Of a stretch of 64,000 nt of DNA, positions 34,355 through 45,330 are shown piece by piece. The DNA is from Zychaea mexicana. Taxonomy: Eukaryota > Mucoromycota > Mucoromycetes > Mucorales > Lichtheimiaceae. The notes beneath the pieces were generated by a model. The model had not been told where the DNA came from, did no database searches, and saw only the letters and a program-made list of their open reading frames with translations. The DNA lies in contig NW_026516721.1 in NCBI RefSeq assembly GCF_025766255.1, forward strand, positions 220,439 to 284,438, read 5' to 3'. Both the position numbers and the translations under genes were made by a program. Each line of letters opens with the position of its first letter. Positions within the stretch are counted from its first letter, which is position 1.

Positions 34355-35801
34355 ATGCCCAGATACAGTGAAAAACAGCAAAACGAACGTGTCCTAGAAG
34401 CTTTGGCATACTTACAGCAAATCGAGAGTACGATGGCCATGATCGACGATGATGAAGATATGTCAGGCGACTCGGATAGCGATAATGATGATGTCTTGCT
34501 ATCGCATAATTTGCTATTGTCTATACCTTGGACGGAAGTGTATAACACAAGTTGCAGTCGACGATACCTTGATAGAGCACAAAAAGTCGCTCGTGCTCCT
34601 AGTAGGATTCACTGGCTTTTCAACGAGTTGGACGAACAACGATTTATCCAAGAAGTTAGGATGTCTAAAGATGCATTCTTCTTAATTCTCGATTTGATTA
34701 AAGAGAATGCGATCTTTGTTTCAAGTGGCCAGAAACCACAAAAACCTGTATTTGTGCAACTGCTTGTCACTTTGCGCCATCTTAGTTTCTACGGAAATGG
34801 TGCAAGCATCAGGAATGTTGCCAGATACTTTGGGATTGGAGGTACTACGCGTAATAAACTTAGTTATATACATACGTCTTTACACTTGAGACTTATGTAA
34901 TGTAATACGTTTTAGAGGGCTTTGTGATCAACTACACAAATAGGTGTATTGAGGCGATCTTGGCTCTTGAAAGTACCTATATCCAATGGCCTAACAATGC
35001 AGAAAAGTCCTTGTCCAAAAGTGATATAAGTCGTGGATCTGCTTTTGAAGATTGCATCGGTATCATTGACAGCACTCTTTTTCTGTTTGCAAGCGAGCCT
35101 TGCATTCAGCCGCAAAGCTACTTCTCGTATAAAAAGAAGTATGGTATTTCTGGCATTTTGGTATGCAATAGCCAGAGACAAATCATCTATTCATACATCA
35201 GCTGGCCAGGCTCTACTCACGACAGCCGCATCTTCAGCAACAGCACTCTCCGCCATCATCCTGAGCAATACTTCAAGCCTGAAGAGTACCTTCTGGGTGA
35301 CTCAGGTTTTGAGTGTTTGCCAAACGTTATTGTGCCATTCAAAAAGCGACGCAACGGCAGCTTGACAGATGAACAAGAAATGTTCAATTACAAACTTAGC
35401 TCGGTAAGAAAATATACAGTATGGTGTGCTATAAGGATAGAATTGTATTCACTTAACATTGTTCAAAATCAAAGGTACGAATTCGGATTGAACATACAAT
35501 TGGAATGCTGAAGATGCGCTTCCAAAGCCTTCGGGAACTACCGCCGCACTTAATAGATGAAGATGATGCGAAGCCAATAATCCATTGGATCAAGGCTTGT
35601 TTTGTTCTATACAACATCATAACTAAACACAATTTCGAAGACATGTACGACGACGAAGAACTTCGAACTGTCGTTAATGATCAGCAAGAACAACAGCCTG
35701 AAAACAATGTGAATTGGACAATCCCGAATAGTGATAGACTGACACCAGGAAAGGCCAGAAGGGAAGAGCTCTTCCATCATATTATTAACGATCACAATTA
35801 G
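34355..35801 (+). CDS. Harbinger nuclease (DDE_Tnp_4), apparently intact
   Basis: Three exons (34355-34841, 34916-35403, 35475-35801) with 74- and 71-nt GT-AG introns sum to 1302 nt, 433 aa, with no stops. The start is ATG 34355 (MPRYSEKQQNERVLEALAYL). An acidic N-terminus is followed by the helical DNA-binding-like region (FGIGEGFVINYTNRCIEAI across the first intron). The catalytic core then shows GIIDSTLFLF (first Asp), SWPGSTHDSRIF (second Asp) and VRIRIEHTIGMLKMRF (Glu) across the second intron. LLGDSGF lies between the second Asp and the Glu, as usual. The family cuts and joins element ends at 3-bp targets but needs a Myb-like partner. The partner gene here is broken, so activity would need a partner supplied in trans. 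This is the most intact transposase in the window. Confidence 0.9.
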
Positions 35802-35874
35802 TCATTATATCTGTCATCATGTATCGTATATTTATTCTGTTGTTACTATCATTATTCTCTTTATCGGATCAACA

Positions 35875-37373
35875 TCAATCTTCTACCACTACTACTTCAT
35901 CCATCTCCTCCTCGTCACTGTCATTATCGCCATCATCATTGTCGTCGTGACCATTCTTACCTACAATTTCCTGTAGCTCGCTTGCCAACGACTCATCATC
36001 ATCGTAATCACCCGAGTTTGTCTTGTCATCATCATCGTCAAATACGGCTCTTTGAATTGCGTTGTTGGTGAAACCAGCTTCTACCATTATCTTCATCATT
36101 GCTGTTTTGGATTCACAATCCTAGATCCGTAATTTCTTTGCCTCTAATTGCTGCCGTTGACGATCCATTCGCTCTTGTTGTAGTTGTTGATAGATATCTA
36201 GTTTGCGTTGATGCTCAAAAACATCCATTTTGTGCTTTGCGAGTTCTCGCTTGAGCTTTAAACTTTCTTCCATAAACCGCTTGTTGTCATTATTTATATC
36301 CCAGAGTGTTGCTGCCAAGGGGTTCTTTCTTATTTTTTCAGATTTTTTGATTTGAGCACGAGTCGGTTGTGACGACGAGGCTTGTTGGGGCTGCTGTTGC
36401 TGTGAGTTGCCCTCATCAATGTCTTCGCCGTCATCGTCATCATATAGGTTGTCGTCGTCGTTGTTGAAACTTAGATGGTATTGAGTAGGTGAAGAGGGTA
36501 ACAGTGATGATGAAGGTGGCAGTATAGATGTTGTAATGTTTTCATTTGAGTGGTTCGTTGGCATGTGCAGAGATTCTGAAAGATAGAGGGGGCGACTGGC
36601 ATGGTTATTGCTCATTATCTGTTCCAACTCGTAATAGAATTTGAAGGCGGCTTTAACGTTTTTGTCTATATATTTTGCATTTATATGTTAGCTTCAAACA
36701 AGTATACACTGGCCGATAGTTTGTTCTAATCATTTTGATTACTACATACCACTCTTGTCCTCATCGGCTCCATCCTCGTCATTGTCAATAGCCCCATCAC
36801 CATAAGGTCTACCGCCACCGGTCTCTCCAATCAAGTCATTGGCTTTGTTAAAGTTGGTGATCCATTCGTTTAACTTACACGAAACATGGTGTGCTGTTCA
36901 ATGGGTTAAACCATGACCGTGCAGCTCTCGGACGATCTCAGTAAGTATCACCTTTCTAGTATCCTTCGAATTGCCCTTGTTTCCTTGAGTCTTTGAATTC
37001 TTGGCCATATTGCCGCCAGTACCTCAGTAGCGTTGATAATTACCAGGTTCAAGCAACCATTCCAACAGTATTGTCTTGGATGACTTGCTGTCAGGGGTAA
37101 CGTTATCTTTACTCCATGATTTAGTCTTCTTCTTCTCTGTTATATTAAATGCAATGTTTGTAAATATTAGAACTATACACAGCATGACAGCTATATGACA
37201 GAAAAAATCATGTTACCTGAAGACTCGTCCGCATTAGATGGATTTCCCTTGCGCCGCTTGTTCTTGTTTCCATCGTTCGACATTGAACTGCTGTTACTGT
37301 TAAATGTAAATAATTGCGATTCCGGGATGACAGTCGCCGAGGATGGTTCAGTGATGGAGTTTTCGTGTTGCAT
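35875..37373 (-). pseudogene. Myb/trihelix-like Harbinger partner gene
   Basis: The start is ATG 37373 (MQHENSITEPSSATVIPESQ), with a first intron at about 37215-37141 and a second at about 36748-36667. The middle exon encodes a Myb/trihelix-like domain (SWSKDNV..., ILLEWLLEPGNYQRY, VILTEIVRELHGHG, CKLNEWITNFNKAND). The last exon carries Ser/Pro-rich, acidic and Gln-rich helical sequence (QLQQERMDRQRQQLEAKKLRI) and an Asp-rich end. Three in-frame stops interrupt it: TGA after NYQRY, TGA after GLTH and TAG at 36121-36123, each explainable as one C-to-T change (CGA to TGA, CAG to TAG). In Harbinger elements this protein binds the ends and carries the nuclease into the nucleus; that role is family knowledge. 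Confidence 0.75.
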
Positions 37374-37811
37374 GATGTTGATGTATAAGGCCAGAAAAAT
37401 CAGAAGAGTATGTTTTTGCAAGATATTAAAAAGATATCGTTTATTTATGCGACAAACAAAGTATTTATATGTTTGCTAACCCTGCTGCGGATCCGATGAT
37501 TAATGCAAAATGTTAAGAAAAGATGCAATATTTTGCTAAGGTATGATGTAATTGTTGACTGCGCATACTTTGCTAAGCTATGATATAATGGTCGACTGTG
37601 CAACACAAAAGGAAATGGCTGCGGTAAAGGTGTCACGAAATACCAGAAAAGGGAATGGGTTCATTCTCATTTTCATTTTTTGATTTCCTATACGTTCTTA
37701 TCCGAATAAAAACTGAAAATGAAAATGAAAATTTTCGAGTACCATTTTTACAAACCGTTCAGATTTTCATTTCATACGAAATTTTCATTTTTGTAATTGA
37801 ATACCCCTAAT

Positions 37812-38756
37812 AGAACATTTCAGAAATTTAATGAAATATCTACGGATTTTTTTAGAAATTATAAACAATATTTAAGAGCTTATTTTATTTATTTTGGTTT
37901 TTAATTATATTGAAAATAACAATATTATTTAATAATTCTAAATATTTAAAGAAATTATTATATTTAGAAATTTACTCTACTTTAAAATAAATATAGATTT
38001 ATCATATCTAACTTATATTTATTTTCAAAATTTTCTATAAGAACATTAATTATATAAAATATAAAATCTCTCTCTCTCTCCCTCTCTTCCAGTCTTTGTC
38101 GAAGACAAAACCTGGGAACGGAGTAAGCAACGGAGTGACCTCTAGGAGCGAAGCTCCGACAAAAAGGTTTAATATTTCTACTAGAAAAATACCCGCTGGT
38201 ATTTTTCACATATAATAAATTATTATAATTCTTAAATATAAAAAAATACCCACTGGTATTTTTTTTAAATTAATATTTTTAATCATTTTTAAAAAACCAA
38301 ATTTAATATTTTAGAATTTAAAAATGCTTAGCATTTTAAATTCTTGTGTAACAATAAAAAGAAAAATAAAAATACTCAATTTTTATTTTCTTTCTTTAAA
38401 AATAATTAAATTTATGTAGAAAAAATACCAGTAGGTATTTTTCTAATATAATTAATATTAAAAGAAGAGGAGCTTCGCTCATAGAAAAAACTTCGTTTTT
38501 TGGTTCACCGTTGGTGAGACTGGAAGGGAAGAGGAAGAAGGAGGAAGATGTTTATATTTTAAGAATATATAATAACATCATAAACAGTATATTTATAAAG
38601 TTAAATTTTGTTTTTAAAATAGATTATTTTAATATACTCAATTTAAATCTCAGAAATAATAAAAAAGTTATTTTTAAAAGAAAATTTGCAATAATTTTGT
38701 AATCACTATACTATGAGATGTTCTCTAAGGTTAAGGGGGTCTATATTACCCTCCTC
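37812..38756. other. Extremely AT-rich block with GC-containing hairpins
   Basis: Base composition shifts sharply to AT here. Embedded are three palindromes of the form AAAAATACC-nnnn-GGTATTTTT (38188, 38246 and 38425 regions) and GC-containing hairpins such as GGAGCGAAGCTCC (38145-38157) and AGCTTCGCT (38470-38478). No long ORF is convincing. Small GC-rich hairpins in an AT sea are typical of fungal mitochondrial DNA, so a nuclear mitochondrial insertion is one explanation. A decayed non-coding transposon is another. Confidence 0.35.
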
Positions 38757-39874
38757 TTAGTCTAGATTATCTCCTTCTTCTACTGGTACTTCAGAGAAAG
38801 GTTCTAAGAGCCTAACAGCATCATCAGTACTACCCTCAAAAGGTAGCTGCTGATCACTAGGATCTATGAAATATGATTCCCTTATAACATGGAGAAAATG
38901 ATTCCATAGATCATCAGCAAACCGCCTTTGCCAAATGAACCAAAAAAGCTGTTTTTTAACTAGCTTTTTAGTTCTATAGTTCCGGGTAATGAGCTGCTTT
39001 ATCCCACCCCAATTGCCTAAAAGTGAGTATTAGATATTATATAAAAGGAGAATATTTTTTTTCAAGAGTTACCTTCAATAGTATTAGTATGGATTTGTGT
39101 ACCAGGAATAACAAATATAGCTCATGGTTCACCATATGATAGGTATAACCCATCCTCTCTAACCGTTGGGTATTATAGGCTGTCTATCCATTAGAGTAAA
39201 TGATTGATCCATTAAGGATATACCTTTGGATCAAGTGCTCTAATGTAGGGTGGTTCCGCCGGTCTACATTCACCATCATAATATGTCTTTCTTGTGTCCG
39301 TTCTACTGCCCCCTAAACCCAAACACCTTTAACATAGCTACTAATACCATTGGCGGACGGCTTTCTTTTGCCAAACTTCGTTTCAGCGATATCTACAATA
39401 ATTCCTGGGCCACTAACTGGTTCACCTATATTATTAATAGTTATAAAATATAATAATCAAAGTAGAAAGAGAAATATATATACCTTTGAATATACTCTCC
39501 ATATCTTCAATAAATAGTTGAAAGTAATCATATCTTATCGGGCGAACTGTCTCCTAAGTTAGTTTAGTCTTATTAATAATATTAGTAGCACTAGTATTAA
39601 TTAACAATTCTAAACTAATATGTAAGACAACATGTGGAGGTACATTCTGGTGTTGAAAACAGGAATGAGTCCGAACAGTCCGCTCCAAATTACAGCTAGT
39701 ATATCGGGAAGTGCCATTTGCTCCTCTAGACCAAGAAAGAGGCATATCTCGGTCATAGTTAAGGCACTTCATACTACGGTAAAAAATGCCTTCTTCATAT
39801 AGAAACTGAATACAGGCCTCAGTACTTAAGAAGTAAGGCTCAGTAGGTGTAGGGATTTTGTTATAGATTGGCAT
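38757..39874 (-). pseudogene. Merlin/ISXO2-like (IS1595-type) transposase
   Basis: Read on the minus strand from ATG 39874 (MPIYNKIPTPTEPYFLSTEA). A zinc-ribbon-like N-terminus follows (MKCLNYDRDMPLSW...RYTSC). The second exon (about 39430-39060) has IIVDIAETKFGKRKP (first acidic residue), a GVWV-stop-GAVERT block, YILNGSIIYSNG (where family members have a second Asp) and MVNHE. The third exon (about 39020-38757) starts with the conserved GNWGGIKQLITRNYRTKK, carrying the Glu-side helix, and ends TAA 38757. Stops replace Trp-type codons at VWV-stop and SNG-stop, and the second Asp looks changed to Asn, so it cannot be active. Exon gaps match short GT-AG introns. Merlin elements are known in fungi but uncommon. 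I did not find clear terminal repeats. Confidence 0.72.
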
Positions 39875-40435
39875 ACTATTATAAACTAGTTAGTACCTTT
39901 ACTTTTATACTTAACTCTCCTTTAAAAGAATACCTTGTAATAGTTTGTTTTATGTATAGAGATATAGTTGTATATGTGTATAAGTGTTTGAATAAAGGTA
40001 TTTAGATATAGGTAGGAGAAAGAGTAGATGTAGTAGATGTAAATAGTGTAAAGGGTCTAGTTTATTTTTTTCTCGTGGGGAAACTGGGAAGACTAAAGAA
40101 AAAAAAGAATTCTCAAAAAGATATTGTATTTATACCTTATAAATGTATGTTACATAATTCAAATTCAGCTCCTATTTATTCTGTAAATAAAAGTCACAAT
40201 CTAAATTTGGGTATATTAAAGTATTTTTATCACTAAAGTCTTATCTATCAACTACTGATATTTTCTATCATGAAGTACTCATATCTTATCAGATACTCAT
40301 TCGTTTCAAATAAAACAAATAGTTTTAAGTTTACTCTACATTATACTACTACAGATGCTCTTTAAATATCTAAAAAGTATAATACCATAAATGTATAAGC
40401 AATGGGATGATCTATAGACTTACTATATAAAAATA
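39875..40435. other. Non-coding spacer before the giant inverted repeat
   Basis: AT-rich, with purine-rich segments, possibly the promoter side of the Merlin-like gene. I see no ORF, RNA gene or repeat copy here. Confidence 0.3.
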
Positions 40436-40650
40436 TATGCTTTTATACTTATTGGAACGAGGAAAAAAAGCTGCATCTGATGGTATATTATTTATATGAA
40501 AATAATCAGAATTGGTTGGATAATAGCAAAAACCAGTTTTTCAAAAAAAATTTACACTAAAGTTTGGCAAAAGGGGGATTTAAACTCGCACCTTCTACCA
40601 AAGGTAGGACATAAGGCTAGTGCGTTAGACCACTTCACCAACGCAAAGTT
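40436..40650 (-). repeat. tRNA-derived SINE-like sequence, left copy
   Basis: On the minus strand, the head at about 40650-40570 reads GCGTTGGTGAAGTGGTCTAA, then CGCGAGTTTAAATCC-like sequence, fitting tRNA A and B boxes. The body continues through AAAAACTGGTTTTTGCTATT, ATCCAACCAATTCTGATTAT and GCTTTTTTTCCTCGTTCCAA to a TATAAAAGCATA end. An inverted copy lies at 60830-61042. The two copies form the outermost parts of the giant inverted repeat. Divergence between copies is a few percent by eye. Confidence 0.75.
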
Positions 40651-40904
40651 TTGAAAAAACTAAAGCATATATGTCTGCTACTGCTTAGTCTGGGAAAACA
40701 TTTAGCCGTCAGGAAAACCAATTAAGGTTACTCTCATTTCGCTCCGAACAGAGAACCCAAAATAGTTTTGCAAGAATTCAAAGTCCTCTCTACTCGGATC
40801 GAACATAAAGGCGCACTGCACCGAGAAACTTCCTTTTCTGTATATACCCCGAGGTGTTGCATGAATAACAACGCGATTGCCATAAGAAACTTTGTACCCG
40901 ACTG

Positions 40905-40925
40905 TATATATATATATATATATAC
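40905..40925. repeat. (TA)n microsatellite in H1
   Basis: A run of about ten TA units. The sister copy H3 has a longer run at 47516-47541, so the locus varies in length between copies. Confidence 0.85.
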
Positions 40926-41119
40926 GCTGTGAATATAGTAGAAGCTAATAAATAAATTTCTCTATTATTTACTTCATCCATTGCCTCTCTATTTTTTCTA
41001 ATACCTATTATGCCAAACAACAGCAACAACCACAACAACTTTCAAATCTTGATGTGGACACCCGCCAGGATCCTCAGCAACAGCAGCAGACACAGCAACG
41101 GCAAGATTCAGAAGCACCG

Positions 41120-41917
41120 ATGCAAGCACAAGAATCCCAAGTTCAAGAAGCATTGCCTGCATCAGCAGCCATTGATGGTGATGACAATGATGGCAGCAAC
41201 AACATGACATCAACTCCACCTGGTTCGCAGACACCTGTTCCTACCTCTGCACGACGCCATACATGGGACGAGGCCTACATCGATGCACTCATTACGGCTG
41301 TAGGGACTCGATACGATAGACTGAAGACAGTTATCGAAACGCAAGCCAAAGGTCGCATCTGGAATGAAATACTTTCTGAGTATGTTGCAGCTGATCCGTT
41401 AGGTCGAAGTAAAGAAGCATTACAGAAGAAATGGCAAGATCTAGTCGATGAATATCGCGATGTTAGGGCTACGATTCGCAACAGTGGTGAGAACGGCCCT
41501 TCAGGTCAAGAGCGATGGTGCTACTATGACGCTGTAGACAGAATTGTGGGAACTGACCCTGCAATTGTACCTCCTGCCACGATGGATTCCCTCGATGGCC
41601 TCGTTGTCAATAGCACCCGACGAGAAAGGGATAACAATAACGATGTCAGCGAGCGGCCCACACAGCGACGACAAACAGCGGCATTTCAAGAGCTTGTCCT
41701 TGAGAATGCCGATCGGCAAACCGATCGCCTCATTGCCAGCATCAGCGAGGCATTCCAGCGGTTTGAGGAGGCAGAAGACCAGTATTCGCGAGAGGCGCAG
41801 GAAGCAGAAGACCGCCGGTATGATATGTACTTGCAGACACTAAGAGATTTGTTTGGTAGCCCTACAAACACAAATAGAAGTGGAGAGCCTAGTAATAATA
41901 ACGAAGAAGAACAATAA
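41120..41917 (+). CDS. Myb/SANT-like Harbinger partner protein (H1 copy)
   Basis: I start at ATG 41120 (MQAQESQVQEALPASAAIDG). The frame is open upstream into a Gln-rich stretch but without a clear ATG, and a GTG at 41054 is not a normal start. After a Gln/Ser leader comes a trihelix/Myb-like DNA-binding domain (RRHTWDEAYIDALITAVGTR, then WNEILSEY, ALQKKWQDLVDEYRDVRATI), followed by a basic RRQ patch and a long helix (DRLIASISEAFQRFEEAEDQ). It is 265 aa with no stops. It should bind the element's ends and help import the nuclease, which is encoded on the other strand. The part from SARRHTW onward is identical to the H3 copy, whereas the leader differs. Confidence 0.8.
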   Translation: MQAQESQVQEALPASAAIDGDDNDGSNNMTSTPPGSQTPVPTSARRHTWDEAYIDALITAVGTRYDRLKTVIETQAKGRIWNEILSEYVAADPLGRSKEALQKKWQDLVDEYRDVRATIRNSGENGPSGQERWCYYDAVDRIVGTDPAIVPPATMDSLDGLVVNSTRRERDNNNDVSERPTQRRQTAAFQELVLENADRQTDRLIASISEAFQRFEEAEDQYSREAQEAEDRRYDMYLQTLRDLFGSPTNTNRSGEPSNNNEEEQ

Positions 41918-42184
41918 ATTTTATTATATTATAATATGACATTTATTCAGAATTGTTAAAAGTGTATCTAGAATACCCTGTGTGATGACTAAATCTTCTA
42001 ATATAGCACTTTACTGCACTTTACAGAATGTGAAGAAGAAAACTAGTCATGCCATTACAGACAATAACTGCTACGAAAAGATGCCCAATTATTTTATATG
42101 CAGACTTTTAGTACCAAGCAGCACTTCACGTCAATATCTAAAAGATATAGAGCGATTACTGGAGCAATGTATAATGTATTGCGT

Positions 42185-43641
42185 TTATTGATTTGAGGAC
42201 AATGATTCTTTAAGCATATCGCGTTTCTGACGCCCTTGTGCAAACAACCTTGTACTGTCTTCTCTAGTACTAGACTGTCTATCAGTATCTATTATTGATA
42301 TACGTCCGGTTTGTTCATCCTCTTCTGTGTTCAATGGAAACAGTTCGTCAGAGTGCGGATCGAGCTGCTCGATACAGATATTATGGAGTATGCAACAGGC
42401 ATAAATCACCAGCGTCAGGTTTGTATGATCCATGAGGTACATGTAATGTCGCATGAACCTCTACCAGGAAACAAGACGACTGAATGCTCGCTCAATAGCC
42501 ATTCGCATTGAAGAATGGACTTTGTTGAATCGCTTTTCCGCTAGATCAGTTGATGAGCTAGGATACGGCGTCATGATTATTGGCCGCAGAGGAAAAGCAG
42601 AATCTATGAATAGGTTCAAATGCAGAATATAAGCAAAGCTGTAGAACATCAAAAGTACAGGACTACTAACCGTCAAGAATGTATGTTCCATTAGGACACC
42701 ATTGTTCAGGATCACTCAGCAGTCTGGTATTGAGCGCACTGTTATTGAAAGCGCGGGCGTCGTGAGTTCGCCCTAGTGAACATATATTTGTGATGCAGTT
42801 GCAGTCAGCAATGTGTACGTTAAAGACATTAATAAATCTCTTGTAGATTACTGTACCTGATTGACCCACGTCAATAAAAGTCAAGCGCCCATCTGCAGCA
42901 CACACAGCAAGCAAGTTTATTGAGTGATGCAGTTTGCGGTCAAAGTACCATTGACCTTGCTTCGTTGGTTTATGGATCACCACGAGCTTGCCATCCATAG
43001 CTCCAATCGCCCCTTGCAGCCTTGCTGAGGCATCTCGAGAGGTAGGTAAACCAGAGGGCAAAGAAAAGGCGTTGGAAGCTTTACGGGCTTCTTCTAGAGA
43101 GCGTGGCCACTTGATCTTGGAGCCATGGATGTCGCAAATAGCTTTTATGAATCGCACAGTGAAGTTGTGGTACGATCCTTGAGAAAAGCCAAATTGCGTC
43201 TCAAACATTCTGTATCCAATGTGAGTATTTGTAAAACGCCATAGTACGCAGCAGACTTTGAATATAAACTTGTGTCATTCTTGATGACTCTGACATAAAT
43301 TCCTGATGCACAGACAAAGTATTGACAAGCCATTCCAATATGGATTTGCGCATGCGGTAATGATATTTATAGCTGCCAGGACCGTCGTCATCGCGAAGAT
43401 TCGAGTGGCTCAATGTCCAATATTCCGTGCTGTGAATTCTTGGGATCTTAGCTGCTCGAAAATGATGCAGCGAACCAGCGTAGGCTGCGACGATGTTCGC
43501 ATTGACCGAAGGAAGCATTCCTATGGCAGGTGCTACAAGTTGCGTCAAGAGCTTGATGAATGCTGCTCGACGACGTCTTTTTTCTTCAAGATGATTGTGC
43601 GTTAGGCGGCGAATAATGGCTGATGGTGGAATATTGTTCAT
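42185..43641 (-). pseudogene. Harbinger nuclease (H1 copy), frameshifted
   Basis: Starts MNNIPPSAIIRRLTHNHLEE at 43641. Compared with the H3 copy it has one extra A at about 43254 (in ATTCAAAGTCTGC), which shifts the frame. Downstream parts still encode the core: GAIGAMDGKLVVIHKP (first Asp), GRTHDARAF (second Asp) and MAIERAFSRLVSW (Glu). An in-frame TAG at 42461-42463 follows LVSW and precedes RFMRHYMYLMDH. Two GT-AG introns (about 42860-42777 and 42668-42594) match the H3 copy. The shift and the stop make it a pseudogene. Confidence 0.82.
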
Positions 43642-43959
43642 TTTTATGATAAAAGCAGATAAAATAGATGAAAAATAGAGGGTGTATTTTTCTTTCGATA
43701 CTTTTATTAGGGTGTTCTCAAAAAGGGCGAACGGCCGTCCGGACGGGGTCCTGATTTAGAAGTAAGGTATTACCAAAATTGTGATAGTCCATACGGACAT
43801 TTTGAGAGCAATTTTGCGGGCGTTCGGACCATGCTATTACTATTTTCATCCACATCTCCAAGTAGTAGTAAGAGATATTAAACAAAAAAAGACGATTGAC
43901 CGTCAAAACAGCATAAAATGAATACTTTCCTTATTATAAATGCCTACCGAATGTCAGGC

Positions 43960-43970
43960 TATATAAATAG
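43960..43970 (+). promoter_or_regulatory. Possible TATA box of the H2 Myb-like gene
   Basis: CTATATAAATAG lies about 95 bp before ATG 44063. The spacing is plausible for a fungal promoter, but this is motif evidence only. Confidence 0.3.
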
Positions 43971-44062
43971 GCAGGATAAAGAAGTAATAAATGCTAATTA
44001 TCATCGAAATCTATCCCTTTCTTATTTTATCACATCAACTTCGTTTATCTTCTTTTATTATC

Positions 44063-45079
44063 ATGAGCGACAATTTTATTATTTGGTCTCCTGCTACGCA
44101 AGGTTTTAACAGAAGAAACGGTAGTCAGCTTGTACGATTAACACCTCCTGTCACCCAACAGCAAGAACCAGAAACACAAGGTTTTAACACAAGAAACAGT
44201 AGTCAACCTGTACGACCAACGCCTGCCGTCACGCAACAGCAAGAACCAGAAACGGTTGAAGCCAGTGAAGGTTCTGACCTCAATACAGTAGGCTCTGGTG
44301 ATGATAGGGAAGAAGAATCGACTGCTCACTGGATGGAAGAAGAAGAATCAGAATTGATCCGCGCTGTCGAAGAATATTATACTCGCTGGAAGAACGGTAG
44401 AAGCAACCAAGAAAAAGGGGAATGGTGGGACAAGATCTGCAATAAGTTCATTGAGGATACCAGTTCTGGACATCGATGTAGCAGAAGTGCTTGCAAGAAG
44501 AAATGGGATAAGCTCCTTCGACGCTTCCAAAGACTCACTGGGGAAACGAATCAGATTAGAAATGGGGGAGGACCCAACCAAGAGAGGTTCTCTCACTACG
44601 ATGCGATGATGGCGTTTCTTCAAGATGATGCGAGTGTGATAGCGCCGGTAACGATCGATTCAAATCGTCAAGGCAACCTGGTTCGAACTCATGATGAAGC
44701 AAATGCCGGCAACTCTGTCACAGATGATGCGGAACAACCACCAGCCCAGCGGCGACGAGTTAACAACGACTTGGGCAGTGAGCTTTTGGAGGCGCATGAG
44801 CGGGGCCGGGAACAGCTGTTTGAAAAACTTGACAGCATCTTCGAACAGTTCACCGAACAAGAATGTACACTCGACGCAGAGCGCGAAGCGGCCGATGAGC
44901 GACGTTTTCAACAGCAGCTTCAAGCGATAGTTGATCTTGAAAACAGAAGAGCTGAAAGCCAACGACAGTTAGAAGAAAGAAGGGTCAGAGCAGAGGAGCG
45001 AATTGCAGATGTAATTGCAGCACTTGTAGGACTCACCCGTAGTCAAAATAATAGAGAGCAAAATAACACTGAAGAATAA
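44063..45079 (+). CDS. Myb/SANT-like Harbinger partner protein (H2)
   Basis: One open exon of 338 codons from ATG 44063 (MSDNFIIWSPATQGFNRRNG). The leader contains an imperfect tandem repeat (TQGFN.RN.SQ.VR.TP.V with TQQQEPET after it, twice). A trihelix/Myb-like domain follows (HWMEEEESELIRAVEEYYTR, WWDKICNKFIEDTSSGHR, ACKKKWDKLLRRFQRLTGE), then a basic patch AQRRRVNND and a long charged coiled coil (QQLQAIVDLENRRAESQRQL). There are no stops. Its partner nuclease in the same element is broken. Confidence 0.85.
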   Translation: MSDNFIIWSPATQGFNRRNGSQLVRLTPPVTQQQEPETQGFNTRNSSQPVRPTPAVTQQQEPETVEASEGSDLNTVGSGDDREEESTAHWMEEEESELIRAVEEYYTRWKNGRSNQEKGEWWDKICNKFIEDTSSGHRCSRSACKKKWDKLLRRFQRLTGETNQIRNGGGPNQERFSHYDAMMAFLQDDASVIAPVTIDSNRQGNLVRTHDEANAGNSVTDDAEQPPAQRRRVNNDLGSELLEAHERGREQLFEKLDSIFEQFTEQECTLDAEREAADERRFQQQLQAIVDLENRRAESQRQLEERRVRAEERIADVIAALVGLTRSQNNREQNNTEE

Positions 45080-45330
45080 GTGTATTATTTGTATCACTTG
45101 ACATATCACAAATTATTGACACTTGTGGAAACTATAATGACTTGTCACATTCATACTTTGTGGAACCAATGCGAGGTTATTGATTCTAGAAAATAAAACA
45201 ATCGATCGCAATAAATTCGCGCATTGGAAATCGAGAATTAACTTCAACAAACCATTTCGGATAAGTGATATTTACTTAAAACAAATTGGGTTTTTAAAGA
45301 CTCTTATCATTGTGGTTTTATTGATACAAA

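Larger units (their letters stand above)
34171..37808. mobile_element. PIF-Harbinger element with convergent gene pair
   Basis: The 3638-bp element has ends AGGGGTATTCAATTACAAAA and its inverse at 37789-37808. The inverted match continues for about 45 bp through GAAAATTTCGTATGAAATGA. It is flanked by AAT at 34168-34170 and 37809-37811, a 3-bp duplication as in Harbinger. It holds an intact nuclease (+) and a decayed Myb-like gene (-) that converge at about 35.8 kb. This family differs from the Harbingers at 40-50 kb in its ends and in gene orientation. Confidence 0.88.

Noticed and set aside
40905..40925. TATATA run as a promoter
   Set aside because: It is a length-variable microsatellite that differs between H1 and H3.
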